Positions 17,217 through 25,133 of a stretch of 42,216 nucleotides of DNA are shown here, in pieces. The stretch comes from Chlorobiota bacterium (GTDB lineage: Bacteria > Bacteroidota > Ignavibacteria > Kapaibacteriales > UBA961), in the NCBI GenBank assembly GCA_014191195.1, contig BJGZ01000018.1, forward strand, positions 1 through 42,216, in the 5' to 3' direction. The notes below the pieces were generated by a model. The model saw only the letters and a program-made list of their open reading frames with translations, was not told the origin of the DNA and ran no database searches. Position numbers and translations under genes: made by a program. Positions within the stretch are counted from its first letter, which is position 1, and every line of letters begins with the position of its first letter.

Positions 17217-18164
17217 TTATGTGCTGGAAGCTTTTTCAACTCTATTGGCTAATCCAGGACTTTTGATGCGATCAGCATGAGGAAATAATATGATAATATC
17301 AGAAATATTTCCTGCATCAGCTGAACGGAGAACATCATAAAATGTAGATTCTTTTAAAGGAATAAGTTCAGAAAATTGTGTGGTGATATGGGTAGATAAT
17401 TTTAAAGATTGGGGAAATCTATCTAATAAATGTAAAAACTCTTCTGATGAAGAAGTCAAGTGTATCGTAGCTTTAGGCGCATAATGTCTGTATTTTATAC
17501 CAGGTGACAGTGGATTGTTTAGTGAAACTTCATTATTAACTATCTGTATTCCAGTTTTTTCAGCTATCATTTCTGCAGTAATAATACCAGGACGTAAAAT
17601 TGTCGGTATTGGATCTACCAATAATACAGTGGATTCTATTCCAATTTCACAAGAACCACCTTCAAGAATACCATCAATTTTTCCATCTAAATCTTGTAAT
17701 ACATGTATAGCTTTTGTTGGCGAAGGCTTGCCAGAAATATTTGCAGAGGGTGCACAAACAGGACCAGACTTTTTTAATAATGCTAATGCAATTGGGTGAT
17801 TTGGCATTCTGATACCAATTGTATCTAAATTGGCTGTTGCCTGTTTGGGAATAGAATTTATAACAGGTAATATTAAGGTTAAAGGCCCAGGAAAGAAAGC
17901 TTCTGCAAGTTTTCTGGCATTATCAGAAAAATGAGAAACTATAAGATCTATATCCTCTAAACTGCCAATATGTGCAATAAGCGGATTATCAGCGGGACGT
18001 CCCTTAGCTAAAAAAATGGACTTCAATGCTTGCGAATTAAAAATATCAGCACCTAAACCATACACTGTTTCAGTGGGGAAAGCAATAAGCTTCCCCTGTT
18101 TTAACATCAATGCAGCTGTATTGATATCTTCTTCTTTATTACCATCTAAAGTCATTGTATCCAT
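17217..18164 (-). CDS. L-threonylcarbamoyladenylate synthase (Sua5/YwlC/TsaC family)
   Basis: Makes threonylcarbamoyl-AMP from threonine, bicarbonate and ATP for t6A37 modification of ANN-decoding tRNAs. It has 315 residues. The YrdC domain (about residues 12-200) shows the family pattern KLIAFPTETVYGLGADI, AKGRPADNPLIAHI, FFPGPLTLIL, IGIRMPNHPIALALL, PVCAPSANISGKPSPT and GIESTVLL. The C-terminal ~110 residues, introduced by LSPGIKYRHYAPKA, are the Sua5 domain, so this is the long Sua5/YwlC form rather than short TsaC. The start lies 5 bases after the stop of the S10 peptidase gene, suggesting co-transcription. Confidence 0.93.
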   Translation of the reverse strand: MDTMTLDGNKEEDINTAALMLKQGKLIAFPTETVYGLGADIFNSQALKSIFLAKGRPADNPLIAHIGSLEDIDLIVSHFSDNARKLAEAFFPGPLTLILPVINSIPKQATANLDTIGIRMPNHPIALALLKKSGPVCAPSANISGKPSPTKAIHVLQDLDGKIDGILEGGSCEIGIESTVLLVDPIPTILRPGIITAEMIAEKTGIQIVNNEVSLNNPLSPGIKYRHYAPKATIHLTSSSEEFLHLLDRFPQSLKLSTHITTQFSELIPLKESTFYDVLRSADAGNISDIIILFPHADRIKSPGLANRVEKASST

Positions 18165-18169
18165 CAGTC

Positions 18170-19690
18170 TTATTTTTCTAATACAGATGAATAATAATTT
18201 CTGATATCTTGAGTAAAAGTAACAAGAGATTCTTTTTCTATGTACATCATATGACCAGATTTATAGTATTTCATACTAATATTATTTTTTAATGAGGGTT
18301 CTAGATGTAAGTGATTGATAGTATACTCTGATGCAAAAAATGGAGTAGCTAAATCATACCAACCATTTGCTATAAATACTTTTAGAAAATGGTTTTTGCT
18401 CATTGCACTTCTTAAAGATTCTCCAACATTAGGGAAACCTTTTTCTGCACTTCCCCAATTCCATGGTTGTACACGGCCTGTTAAAATCTCATATGGAAGG
18501 TCACTTTCAAAGCCTAAGTCTGACCTCATATAATGATGTTGAACTGCGGTGAAAGGTCCGAAAATGACTCCATTATAGCTTGGATCATATTCAAAACTAT
18601 CTCCGGCTGCATCAATATCAATACCTGTAAATCTGCTGTCTAAACGCCCTACAGTTTTTCTATCTGTTCTTAACAATTCTTTAGTAAATCTAAAAATATC
18701 AATACGATTATTACACGATCTAATAAATTGTTTAGTAAGCCCAGTAAATCTACTTAATGTGATTGCAATAGCATCATGAGTAGATTCATCTACAGCATCA
18801 CCTTTTACTAAATATGTAAAGTATTCACCCAAAGCCCAATTTCTAATTTCTTGTAGCGTTTTTTCTTGATTAACCTGAAGATCTGCTGCTAACTTATTAT
18901 AATACATAGCGGTTGCAGCATAGGTAGGAAGAAATAAAACATTTGGCAATTCATTTGATGTAGAAAACCGTAAAGTTTGAAAATCTAGAACCATAGAAAT
19001 CAATACAATTCCATTTACATACATTCCATGTCTATCAGCAAGATGATTTGCTAATCCAGCAGCACGTGTAGTTCCATAGCTTTCTCCGGCCAAAAATTTA
19101 GGAGAAACCCAGCGTTTATTTTGTGTAGTATATAGTCTAATAAAATTGCCTACAGAAGCAATATCTTCATCAATACCGTGAAATTGTTCCTTTTTTTCAT
19201 CTTTAGCCGGACGGCTATATCCTGTTCCAACTGGATCGATAAATACTAAATCAGTAAATTCCAGCCATGTAAATTCATTGTCCACCATTGTTCCTGGGGG
19301 CTTTAAGGCATCTCCTTTATCAGACAAAACAACTCTTTTTGGTCCTAAGGCTCCCATATGTAACCACACAGATGACGAACCGGGCCCTCCATTAAATGCA
19401 TATGTTATTGGCCTTTGTTCCAATGAACTATTGTCTTTTGTATATGCAGTATAGAACATAGTAGCTTTTAGATTTCCTTCTTCGTCTGCTATTTTCATAT
19501 ATCCAGTTGTGGCTGTATAAGAAATAACTTTACCATGAATAGTTACTGATCCTTTTGTAATTATTGGAGGAGCAATTGGCAAAGATTCATTTTTTGCATG
19601 TTGTTTATCATCTGCTATTGCAGCTACTGTTTCACTCATAGTTAATAATCCTAAAAGACAAAAGAAAAGAATATTAATCGACACTTTCAT
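18170..19690 (-). CDS. Peptidase S10, serine carboxypeptidase-like, exported
   Basis: A 506-residue exported alpha/beta-hydrolase. The signal peptide spans about residues 1-24. Family marks: NGGPGSSSVW (oxyanion hole region, ~100-109), DLVFIDPVGTGYS, the nucleophile elbow GES204YG, the Asp region NGWYDLATPF and the His region YKSGHMMYIE. All three triad residues are present. S10 enzymes remove C-terminal residues from peptides at acid pH; bacterial members are poorly studied. I use the ATG at 19688-19690; a TTG four codons upstream is less likely. The Sua5 gene follows after 5 bases. Confidence 0.9.
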   Translation of the reverse strand: MKVSINILFFCLLGLLTMSETVAAIADDKQHAKNESLPIAPPIITKGSVTIHGKVISYTATTGYMKIADEEGNLKATMFYTAYTKDNSSLEQRPITYAFNGGPGSSSVWLHMGALGPKRVVLSDKGDALKPPGTMVDNEFTWLEFTDLVFIDPVGTGYSRPAKDEKKEQFHGIDEDIASVGNFIRLYTTQNKRWVSPKFLAGESYGTTRAAGLANHLADRHGMYVNGIVLISMVLDFQTLRFSTSNELPNVLFLPTYAATAMYYNKLAADLQVNQEKTLQEIRNWALGEYFTYLVKGDAVDESTHDAIAITLSRFTGLTKQFIRSCNNRIDIFRFTKELLRTDRKTVGRLDSRFTGIDIDAAGDSFEYDPSYNGVIFGPFTAVQHHYMRSDLGFESDLPYEILTGRVQPWNWGSAEKGFPNVGESLRSAMSKNHFLKVFIANGWYDLATPFFASEYTINHLHLEPSLKNNISMKYYKSGHMMYIEKESLVTFTQDIRNYYSSVLEK

Positions 19691-19760
19691 ATAATAATCC
19701 AAAGAGAATAAGTATGTACAATCATTAAATGTAAAATCTATATAGGAACTGATAATACTA

Positions 19761-20540
19761 TTATAATTCTTTATGCACCAAAGTAGTGCTGGCCTGAGCT
19801 GTTGGTAAAATTAAAATATCTGCAATAGTTATATGTTGTGGCCTTGTGGCACAAAATACAACTGTATCGGCTATATCTTCTCCTGTTAAGGGTATAAATC
19901 CATTATATACAGATGATGCTTTTTGAGCATCCCCATGAAATCGTACGAGTGAGAATTCTGTTTCTACCATTCCGGGGTCTATATTCACAACTCGTATTCC
20001 TGTTCCATTCATATCAATTCTTGTAGCAGTTGTAATAGTTCTGGCTGCAGCCTTAGTTGCACAATATACATTTCCACCAGGATAAACTTCTCGTCCAGCA
20101 ATAGAAGCTATATTAATAATCATTCCTGTTTTTCTTTCTGCCATTTTGGGTGCAATACATCTGGTAACATATAATAGACCTTTGATATTAGTATCTATCA
20201 TTTCGTCCCAATTTTGCAAAATTCCATCTTGAATTTTTTCAAGACCTCGGCTTAAACCAGCATTATTTATTAATACATCAATATCTTTCCAATCATCAGG
20301 TAATGATTCAAACAGTAATGATACTTCGTTTTGATGTCTTACATCACATTGCTGTGTTAAAATGTCAGTATCAGGATACACCAACAGAATTGCATTTTTT
20401 ACTTCATTCAATTTTTCAATTCTGCGTGCAATTAATAATAATTTTGCGCCTTGTTCAGCAAATTTAAAGGCACATGCTGCACCTATACCACTGGAGGCTC
20501 CAGTGATACAAATCACAGTGTTTTTTAAAATAGTATTCAT
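19761..20540 (-). CDS. ydfG: NADP-dependent 3-hydroxy acid dehydrogenase, YdfG-like SDR
   Basis: A classical short-chain dehydrogenase/reductase of 259 residues. Seen: TGASSGIG (13-20) nucleotide-binding motif, R39-R40 consistent with NADP preference, NNAG (92-95), and catalytic S146, Y159, K163 (IASIAG ... YCATK). The stretches LPDDWKDIDVLINNAGL, WDEMIDTNIKGLLYVTR, EFSLVRFHGDAQKA and LPTAQAS closely follow E. coli YdfG, which oxidises L-allo-threonine, serine and 3-hydroxypropionate-type acids. The substrate here is inferred from that likeness. 70 bases separate it from the S10 gene. Confidence 0.85.
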   Translation of the reverse strand: MNTILKNTVICITGASSGIGAACAFKFAEQGAKLLLIARRIEKLNEVKNAILLVYPDTDILTQQCDVRHQNEVSLLFESLPDDWKDIDVLINNAGLSRGLEKIQDGILQNWDEMIDTNIKGLLYVTRCIAPKMAERKTGMIINIASIAGREVYPGGNVYCATKAAARTITTATRIDMNGTGIRVVNIDPGMVETEFSLVRFHGDAQKASSVYNGFIPLTGEDIADTVVFCATRPQHITIADILILPTAQASTTLVHKEL

Positions 20541-20558
20541 GTTTTAATGATTTAGTGA

Positions 20559-21053
20559 TTATGTATTGGCTAATATTTGTAAAGCAGATTCATCCATTCT
20601 ATAGGGAAACCACTCTTTCATATGAACAGCGCCAAGATTATCATAAAATATTTGTGCAGAAGTATTCCAATCTAAAACAACCCATTCCATACGTCCACAT
20701 CGTGAATTCAGGGCTTTTTTCGCAAGAAATTTCATAATAAAAGCACCAATGCCTTTAGATCGAAACTCAGGTTGAACATAAATGTCTTCCAGATATAAGC
20801 TTGGTTTAGCTAAAAAAGAAGAATATGAATAGTATATAATTGTATATCCAATAGTTTTCTTTTCTGAATAAATAAGGTATGCTTCAATTCTAGAATTGTT
20901 TTCAGTACAATCTATAAAAAGTCTTTGTTTGGCTTCAAAACTAGGTTTAGAGAGATGTTCAAAATCTGCTAATTCTTCAATTAAAGAAAAAAATGCATCA
21001 AAATTATCCTTTGAAACAGCACATATTTGGGGTATATCTATCATGTATTGCAC
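20559..21053 (-). CDS. GNAT N-acetyltransferase, SSAT-like (diamine/thialysine type)
   Basis: A 164-residue single-domain acetyl-CoA-dependent N-acetyltransferase. The core SLYLEDIYVQPEFRSKGIGAFIM carries the acetyl-CoA loop (R/Q-x-x-G-x-G/A form: RSKGIG), and LEDIYV-PE-R matches spermidine/spermine and thialysine acetyltransferases. MEWVVLDWNTSAQIFYDNLGA is the usual C-terminal strand-helix with the catalytic-region Tyr. The acceptor is probably a small primary amine (inference). A second in-frame ATG at codon 4 is an alternative start. 18 bases upstream of the YdfG-like gene, same strand. Confidence 0.82.
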   Translation of the reverse strand: MQYMIDIPQICAVSKDNFDAFFSLIEELADFEHLSKPSFEAKQRLFIDCTENNSRIEAYLIYSEKKTIGYTIIYYSYSSFLAKPSLYLEDIYVQPEFRSKGIGAFIMKFLAKKALNSRCGRMEWVVLDWNTSAQIFYDNLGAVHMKEWFPYRMDESALQILANT

Positions 21054-21080
21054 TTAACTATGTGAAATTCATAAAATATT

Positions 21081-21112
21081 TTTGCTCAATATAAGCAAAT
21101 CGCTTATTTTTG
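21081..21112 (+). promoter_or_regulatory. Promoter of tRNA-Asn (TTTG - 20 nt - TATTTTTG)
   Basis: A -33 TTTG at 21081-21084 and a -7 TATTTTTG at 21105-21112, 20 bases apart, fit the Bacteroidota sigma-70 consensus very well and place the transcription start just before the tRNA at 21126. The TTTG is itself the end of another TATTTTTG (21077-21084). Confidence 0.75.
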
Positions 21113-21125
21113 CGTTCCATTCAGT

Positions 21126-21202
21126 TCCGACTTAGCTCAGCTGGTTAGAGCATCTGACTGTTAATCAGAGGGTCCGCGGTTCAAGTCCGCGAGTCGGAGC
21201 CA
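21126..21202 (+). tRNA. tRNA-Asn (GTT)
   Basis: Complete cloverleaf: acceptor TCCGACT pairing with AGTCGGA (21192-21198), D-arm GCTC...GAGC, anticodon arm TCTGA-CTGTTAA-TCAGA with anticodon GTT, T-arm CGCGG-TTCAAGT-CCGCG, discriminator G, and an encoded CCA (21200-21202). Confidence 0.97.
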
Positions 21203-21204
21203 TT

Positions 21205-21237
21205 AAAGCCATCACGAATTTCGAGATGGCTTTTTTT
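21205..21237 (+). terminator. Rho-independent terminator after tRNA-Asn
   Basis: AAAGCCATC (21205-21213) pairs with GATGGCTTT (21225-21233); a short inner stem (CGA/TCG) is possible in the loop; seven T follow the GC part. It lies directly after the CCA end. Confidence 0.88.
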
Positions 21238-21251
21238 ATTGTAAGGAATAT

Positions 21252-21650
21252 ATGAATCAACAATTAATACAAATAAGTGTATTAGTAAGGGATTATGATG
21301 AAGCAATTGTGTTTTATACACAAAAGCTTGGCTTTGTACTTTTAGAAGACACTGCTTTGAGTGAAACGAAAAGATGGGTGAGAATACAACCTGATGGAAA
21401 TCAAGGTGGATGTTCGATTCTATTGGCTAAAGCTGTAAATGCCGAACAAATATTGGCAATAGGCAATCAAACAGGTGGAAGAGTCTTTCTATTTTTACAT
21501 ACGGATAATATAGACAGAGATTATATCAATTATAAAAGCAAAGGGATAGAGTTTATTGGTGAACCAAGAAGTGAAAACTATGGAAAGGTAGTAGTATTTA
21601 GGGATATATATGGGAATCTTTGGGATTTAATAGAACCTATTAAGGAATAG
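21252..21650 (+). CDS. VOC-superfamily (glyoxalase/bleomycin-resistance-like) protein
   Basis: A 132-residue protein with the vicinal-oxygen-chelate pattern: ISVLVRDYDEAIVFYTQKLGFVLLED at the start, and VVVFRDIYGNLWDLIEP at the end, where the terminal Glu is a typical metal ligand. Two beta-alpha-beta-beta-beta units fit the length. Possible roles run from glyoxalase-type isomerase to antibiotic-binding protein or dioxygenase; nothing here selects one. The 3' end overlaps the convergent next gene by 11 bases. Confidence 0.85.
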   Translation: MNQQLIQISVLVRDYDEAIVFYTQKLGFVLLEDTALSETKRWVRIQPDGNQGGCSILLAKAVNAEQILAIGNQTGGRVFLFLHTDNIDRDYINYKSKGIEFIGEPRSENYGKVVVFRDIYGNLWDLIEPIKE

Positions 21651-22215
21651 TAGTTTTTTTACTTTGATTGTAGTTTTCTGGGCTCATTGTAGAAAATATA
21701 ATTGTATCAGTTCCTGATTTTACATATTCTGGAATAGCCCCATTATAGCGGAAATACCGATTATCTGCTATAATATTTGGTCCAAAACTACAAGCAGTCA
21801 TTCCCTCGACAGTTTTAACTACTATATGTTTCTTGGTAAAATCAAAAGACAGCTTACAAGAACCTGTCTCACCTGGTAGTTTATAATTATATATACCTTT
21901 ATTATTCTTAATCAATAATCTTCCATACAGTGTTCCTACATTATAAGAGGGAAAACCAGAAGATATATCAAAATAGAATAAGACAGTGGAATCAGTTTCA
22001 GGGTAAATATATAAGCTTCCAGATGGTCCTAATTCTTGGGCACCGCCTGTAATTGGAGAAATTGTTGGATCATGATGTTCTTCTACAGTAAATCCATAGC
22101 TATATGTTCCTGCTATTCTTGCTGAACGCCTTTTAGCTGGGTCATTGGGTGTTTCAGCATAGCTTATTCTAATAAAAACAAAAGCCAAACAGAATACTAA
22201 TAATCGAAACTTCAT
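21640..22215 (-). CDS. Exported hypothetical protein
   Basis: A 191-residue protein with a clear signal peptide (residues 1-20, ending SYAE). The mature protein is beta-strand-rich, starting with ARIAGTYSYGFTVEEHH, and has two Cys (in GSCKLSFDF and MTACSFG) that could form a disulfide bond. The middle, GETGSCKLSFDFTKKHIVVKT, looks like a small beta-barrel, reminiscent of MliC-type lysozyme inhibitors, but no diagnostic motif is present. Not recognised; probably periplasmic. Confidence 0.7.
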   Translation of the reverse strand: MKFRLLVFCLAFVFIRISYAETPNDPAKRRSARIAGTYSYGFTVEEHHDPTISPITGGAQELGPSGSLYIYPETDSTVLFYFDISSGFPSYNVGTLYGRLLIKNNKGIYNYKLPGETGSCKLSFDFTKKHIVVKTVEGMTACSFGPNIIADNRYFRYNGAIPEYVKSGTDTIIFSTMSPENYNQSKKTTIP

Positions 22216-22368
22216 ATATTCCTAAAGAAAATAATGCTAATTCAATGTATGCTAACATAGATTGTGCCAAACAGATAATTATTAATTAAAATCAATCTTT
22301 ATTCTTTCATTTTTATTATTCATATTCTTATTTTACGCTTATATTAGTGAAGAATTTTAGGACATACG

Positions 22369-23331
22369 ATGAGTGAACAATTTATACCTCGTTTATTTCT
22401 CCCTGACTATACTCAGGGAAATGTTGAACAAAAAAAACAGTTTTCGCAGCAATTAGGTAAGGCTTTTAATGAAACCGGCTTTATCACAATAGCTAATCAT
22501 GGAATTGATCATAAGTTGATTGATGATTTATATTCTGAAATACATAGTTTTTTTGCCTTAGATGAACATTTGAAAAAGAAATATGAAATTCCAGGGATAT
22601 TTGGCCAAAGAGGTTATACAAGTAAAGAAAAAGAAAAAGCCAAAAATGCTAATACCCCAGATTTAAAAGAATTTTGGCAATGTGGTCAAATAGTTACTGA
22701 TGGCGACCCAGTAAAAGATATATATCCAGAAAATATTTTAATTACAGAATCTCTATCCTTTAATAATGTAATGATAGATATTTATGCCCAATTAGAACAT
22801 ATGGGCAGACAATTATTAATGGCTATTGCTGAATATTTATCATTGCCCATAAACTACTTTGAGGAATATGTGCATAATGGCAATTCTATTTTAAGGGCAT
22901 TACATTATTTTCCGATAGAAAATCCAGATGCATTACCAGAAGATGCGGTGCGTTCAAGTGCGCATGAAGATATCAATTTGATTACATTATTGATTGGAGC
23001 TAGCGCAGATGGATTACAAGTATTAAAAAGAGATGGAACGTGGTTTGCTGTCCAAGCGCAAGGTGAAGATATAGTGGTAAATGTAGGAGATATGTTACAA
23101 ACATTAACAAATAATGTTTTACAGTCTACAACTCATCGGGTTGTAAATCCACCTAGAGAATTAATGGGTACTTCACGATTTTCAGTTCCATTCTTTTTGC
23201 ATCCAAAATCATCTATGAGTTTAGCATGTTTAGATTCTTGCATAAGTAGTGAAAATCCTAAAGCATATCAGGATATTACAGCTGGAGAATATTTAGATCA
23301 ACGTCTTAGAGAAATTGGATTAAAAATGTAA
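22369..23331 (+). CDS. 2-oxoglutarate/Fe(II)-dependent oxygenase, isopenicillin N synthase-like
   Basis: A 320-residue cytosolic non-heme iron oxygenase. The N-terminal DIOX_N-like part (ARG-free here: GKAFNETGFITIANHGIDHKL, residues 30-50) precedes the jelly-roll. Iron ligands H199-x-D201 (SAHEDINLITLLIG) and H256 (TTHRVVNPP) and the co-substrate-binding R270-x-S272 (TSRFSVPFF) are all present. The Arg-x-Ser motif argues for a 2-oxoglutarate user rather than a true penicillin-type synthase lacking it. The substrate is unknown. A strong terminator follows. Confidence 0.88.
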   Translation: MSEQFIPRLFLPDYTQGNVEQKKQFSQQLGKAFNETGFITIANHGIDHKLIDDLYSEIHSFFALDEHLKKKYEIPGIFGQRGYTSKEKEKAKNANTPDLKEFWQCGQIVTDGDPVKDIYPENILITESLSFNNVMIDIYAQLEHMGRQLLMAIAEYLSLPINYFEEYVHNGNSILRALHYFPIENPDALPEDAVRSSAHEDINLITLLIGASADGLQVLKRDGTWFAVQAQGEDIVVNVGDMLQTLTNNVLQSTTHRVVNPPRELMGTSRFSVPFFLHPKSSMSLACLDSCISSENPKAYQDITAGEYLDQRLREIGLKM

Positions 23332-23360
23332 TTCTAGCCAATGTTTAGTGAAGTTATAGT

Positions 23361-23412
23361 AAGTGAGCCCCCAATGATTTATCATTAGATAATGTTAAGG
23401 GCTCACTTTTTT
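23361..23412 (+). terminator. Rho-independent terminator after the 2OG oxygenase
   Basis: AAGTGAGCCC (23361-23370) pairs with GGGCTCACTT (23399-23408); the loop holds a second small hairpin (AATGAT/ATCATT); six T end it. Confidence 0.85.
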
Positions 23413-23622
23413 GTTATAAGTAACTGTAATAGAATCATTAGATTTTACTCTTTTAGCTAATCTAGAAGATAATGCACATGATAATTGAATGTAGATACAG
23501 TTACCTAAATAGCCCATTGAATGGAATGGTAATAAAAAGACAAAAAGTAATAGATAGCTATTTGCGGAGATACATTTTATTGATTAATTTATTGCATATG
23601 GATTATAGAATTAACATGTATT
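23413..23622. other. 210-base gap before the permease; no gene supported
   Basis: AT-rich. A minus-strand frame open from 23583 to its stop at 23395 has a hydrophobic stretch but no start codon at its head. No clear promoter consensus was found for the permease. Confidence 0.4.
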
Positions 23623-24909
23623 ATGAAAACAACCAATAAGCTAAGATTTTTTGATATCACAATGATGGTGATAAGCCTAGTTATTGGAATGGGTATTTTT
23701 CGTGCACCCGCAACAGTAGCTTTAAGGGCAGGCAATGAAACCTTATTTTATGCCGCTTGGATTTTGGGTGGCATTATTGCAATGTGTGGAGCTCTTGGTT
23801 TTGCTGCAATTGGACGCAGAATGCCTGTTTCAGGAGCATATTATAGAATATTTGCTCAGGCATATCATCCTTCTATTGCATTTGCAATTAATATTTTAAT
23901 ACTTGTTTCTAATGCCGCTTCTTCTGCAGGTGTTGCAATTATTGGTGCAGAATATATCAGTGCATATTTTCCAGGTATACATACTTCTATATTAGCATCA
24001 ATGATGATTATCGCTTTATTTGGGGTTAATCTATTAGGATTAAGAACAAGTGCTAATGTCCAAAATATTCTAATTGGAATAAAGGTGATAATGCTTTTCT
24101 GTGTTATTTCTGCAATTGGAATAGTTCCAGAAATGCAAAGCACAGCACCTTTGATACATAATCAAGGTTTGATGGAATCTTTTGGTTTGGCTTTAATTGC
24201 TGTCTCTTTTACATATGGTGGATATCAGCAGACGATTAATTTTGGTGGAGATATTGTAGATAAAGGAAATACATTACCAAAAGCAATTATACTTGGTGTT
24301 ATCATTATTATTTCTCTCTATCTATGTGCTAATGCTGCTTATGTTCATGTGATAGGTTTTTCGCAATTAGCTCAGGCAAAATCGATAGCAGCTATTGTAG
24401 TTCAATCACTCTTTGGAAATGCTGGCTCTTTACTATTAAGTGCAGTATTGGTAATATCTGTTTTTGGATATATAAATGTATCGATGTTATCTAATCCAAG
24501 GGTATTGCAAGCCATGAGTGAAGATGGTGTATTACCCAAAACTTGGGCTAAAAGTAAAGCAGAAAAAGGTGTCCATGTTTTTGCTTTAATTATATTCACA
24601 CTATTAAGTATTATTTGTGTTTTTGCAGGAAAATCTTTTGAAACGATACTTAACTATACGATATTTTTAGATAGCATTGGATTAGCTGTAGGAATATCTA
24701 CTTTATATCGTTTAAAAGGAGAAAAAATCTCTCCATTAATTCATGCTGCTACCGGATTCTTCATTTTGTCTTGTCTTTATACAAGCTGTAATATTTTTAT
24801 TTTTGATACACAAGCTGGTGTATATGGATCTGCATTATTTGCAGCAATTTTTATTTGTGGTTGGTTTATCACAAAGAAATCTCAAGTAGTTACACATCAT
24901 AATGTATAA
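23623..24909 (+). CDS. APC-superfamily amino acid permease
   Basis: A 428-residue integral inner-membrane transporter with about twelve hydrophobic segments. TM1 has the unwound-helix motif IGMGIFRAP (APC consensus GxGIF), followed by ALRAGN; TM6 reads SFTYGGYQQTINFGGDI, and EDGVLPKTWAK lies in the cytosolic loop, as in LAT/serine-threonine exchanger-type (LATs, YkfD-like) permeases. Probably imports or exchanges neutral amino acids; the substrate cannot be assigned. Its last 13 bases overlap a convergent small ORF. Confidence 0.88.
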   Translation: MKTTNKLRFFDITMMVISLVIGMGIFRAPATVALRAGNETLFYAAWILGGIIAMCGALGFAAIGRRMPVSGAYYRIFAQAYHPSIAFAINILILVSNAASSAGVAIIGAEYISAYFPGIHTSILASMMIIALFGVNLLGLRTSANVQNILIGIKVIMLFCVISAIGIVPEMQSTAPLIHNQGLMESFGLALIAVSFTYGGYQQTINFGGDIVDKGNTLPKAIILGVIIIISLYLCANAAYVHVIGFSQLAQAKSIAAIVVQSLFGNAGSLLLSAVLVISVFGYINVSMLSNPRVLQAMSEDGVLPKTWAKSKAEKGVHVFALIIFTLLSIICVFAGKSFETILNYTIFLDSIGLAVGISTLYRLKGEKISPLIHAATGFFILSCLYTSCNIFIFDTQAGVYGSALFAAIFICGWFITKKSQVVTHHNV

Positions 24910-25118
24910 AATACCTGCACTCCTGTTTTTGCCTCACCTGCAAAGTGATACAGAAATTCTGCTGAATATTGATAGCTAACACTAATATGAGGAAATTCTG
25001 GCAATCCTAATCCCATTGAGAGTTTCCATATATCTTGCCCATCACAATACTTTATACTTGAAAATACAGCGGTTAAAAAAGAAATATTCTTTGAATTAAT
25101 TTTATAATGAACAGACAT
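24897..25118 (-). CDS. Small ORF resembling the end of an outer-membrane beta-barrel
   Basis: A 73-residue frame without signal peptide. It alternates polar and hydrophobic residues (FPHISVSYQYSAEFLYHF, then TGVQVFYTL), ends in a barrel-like aromatic/hydrophobic strand, and sits 15 bases after the gamma-glutamyltransferase stop on the same strand. It may be a remnant of an outer-membrane protein or a genuine short product. The end overlaps the permease gene by 13 bases. Confidence 0.4.
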   Translation of the reverse strand: MSVHYKINSKNISFLTAVFSSIKYCDGQDIWKLSMGLGLPEFPHISVSYQYSAEFLYHFAGEAKTGVQVFYTL

Positions 25119-25133
25119 AAAATATAAAACGTA

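Noticed and set aside
20362-20737. Plus-strand ORFs of 60-61 residues opposite the YdfG-like and GNAT genes
   Set aside because: Shadows of real genes.
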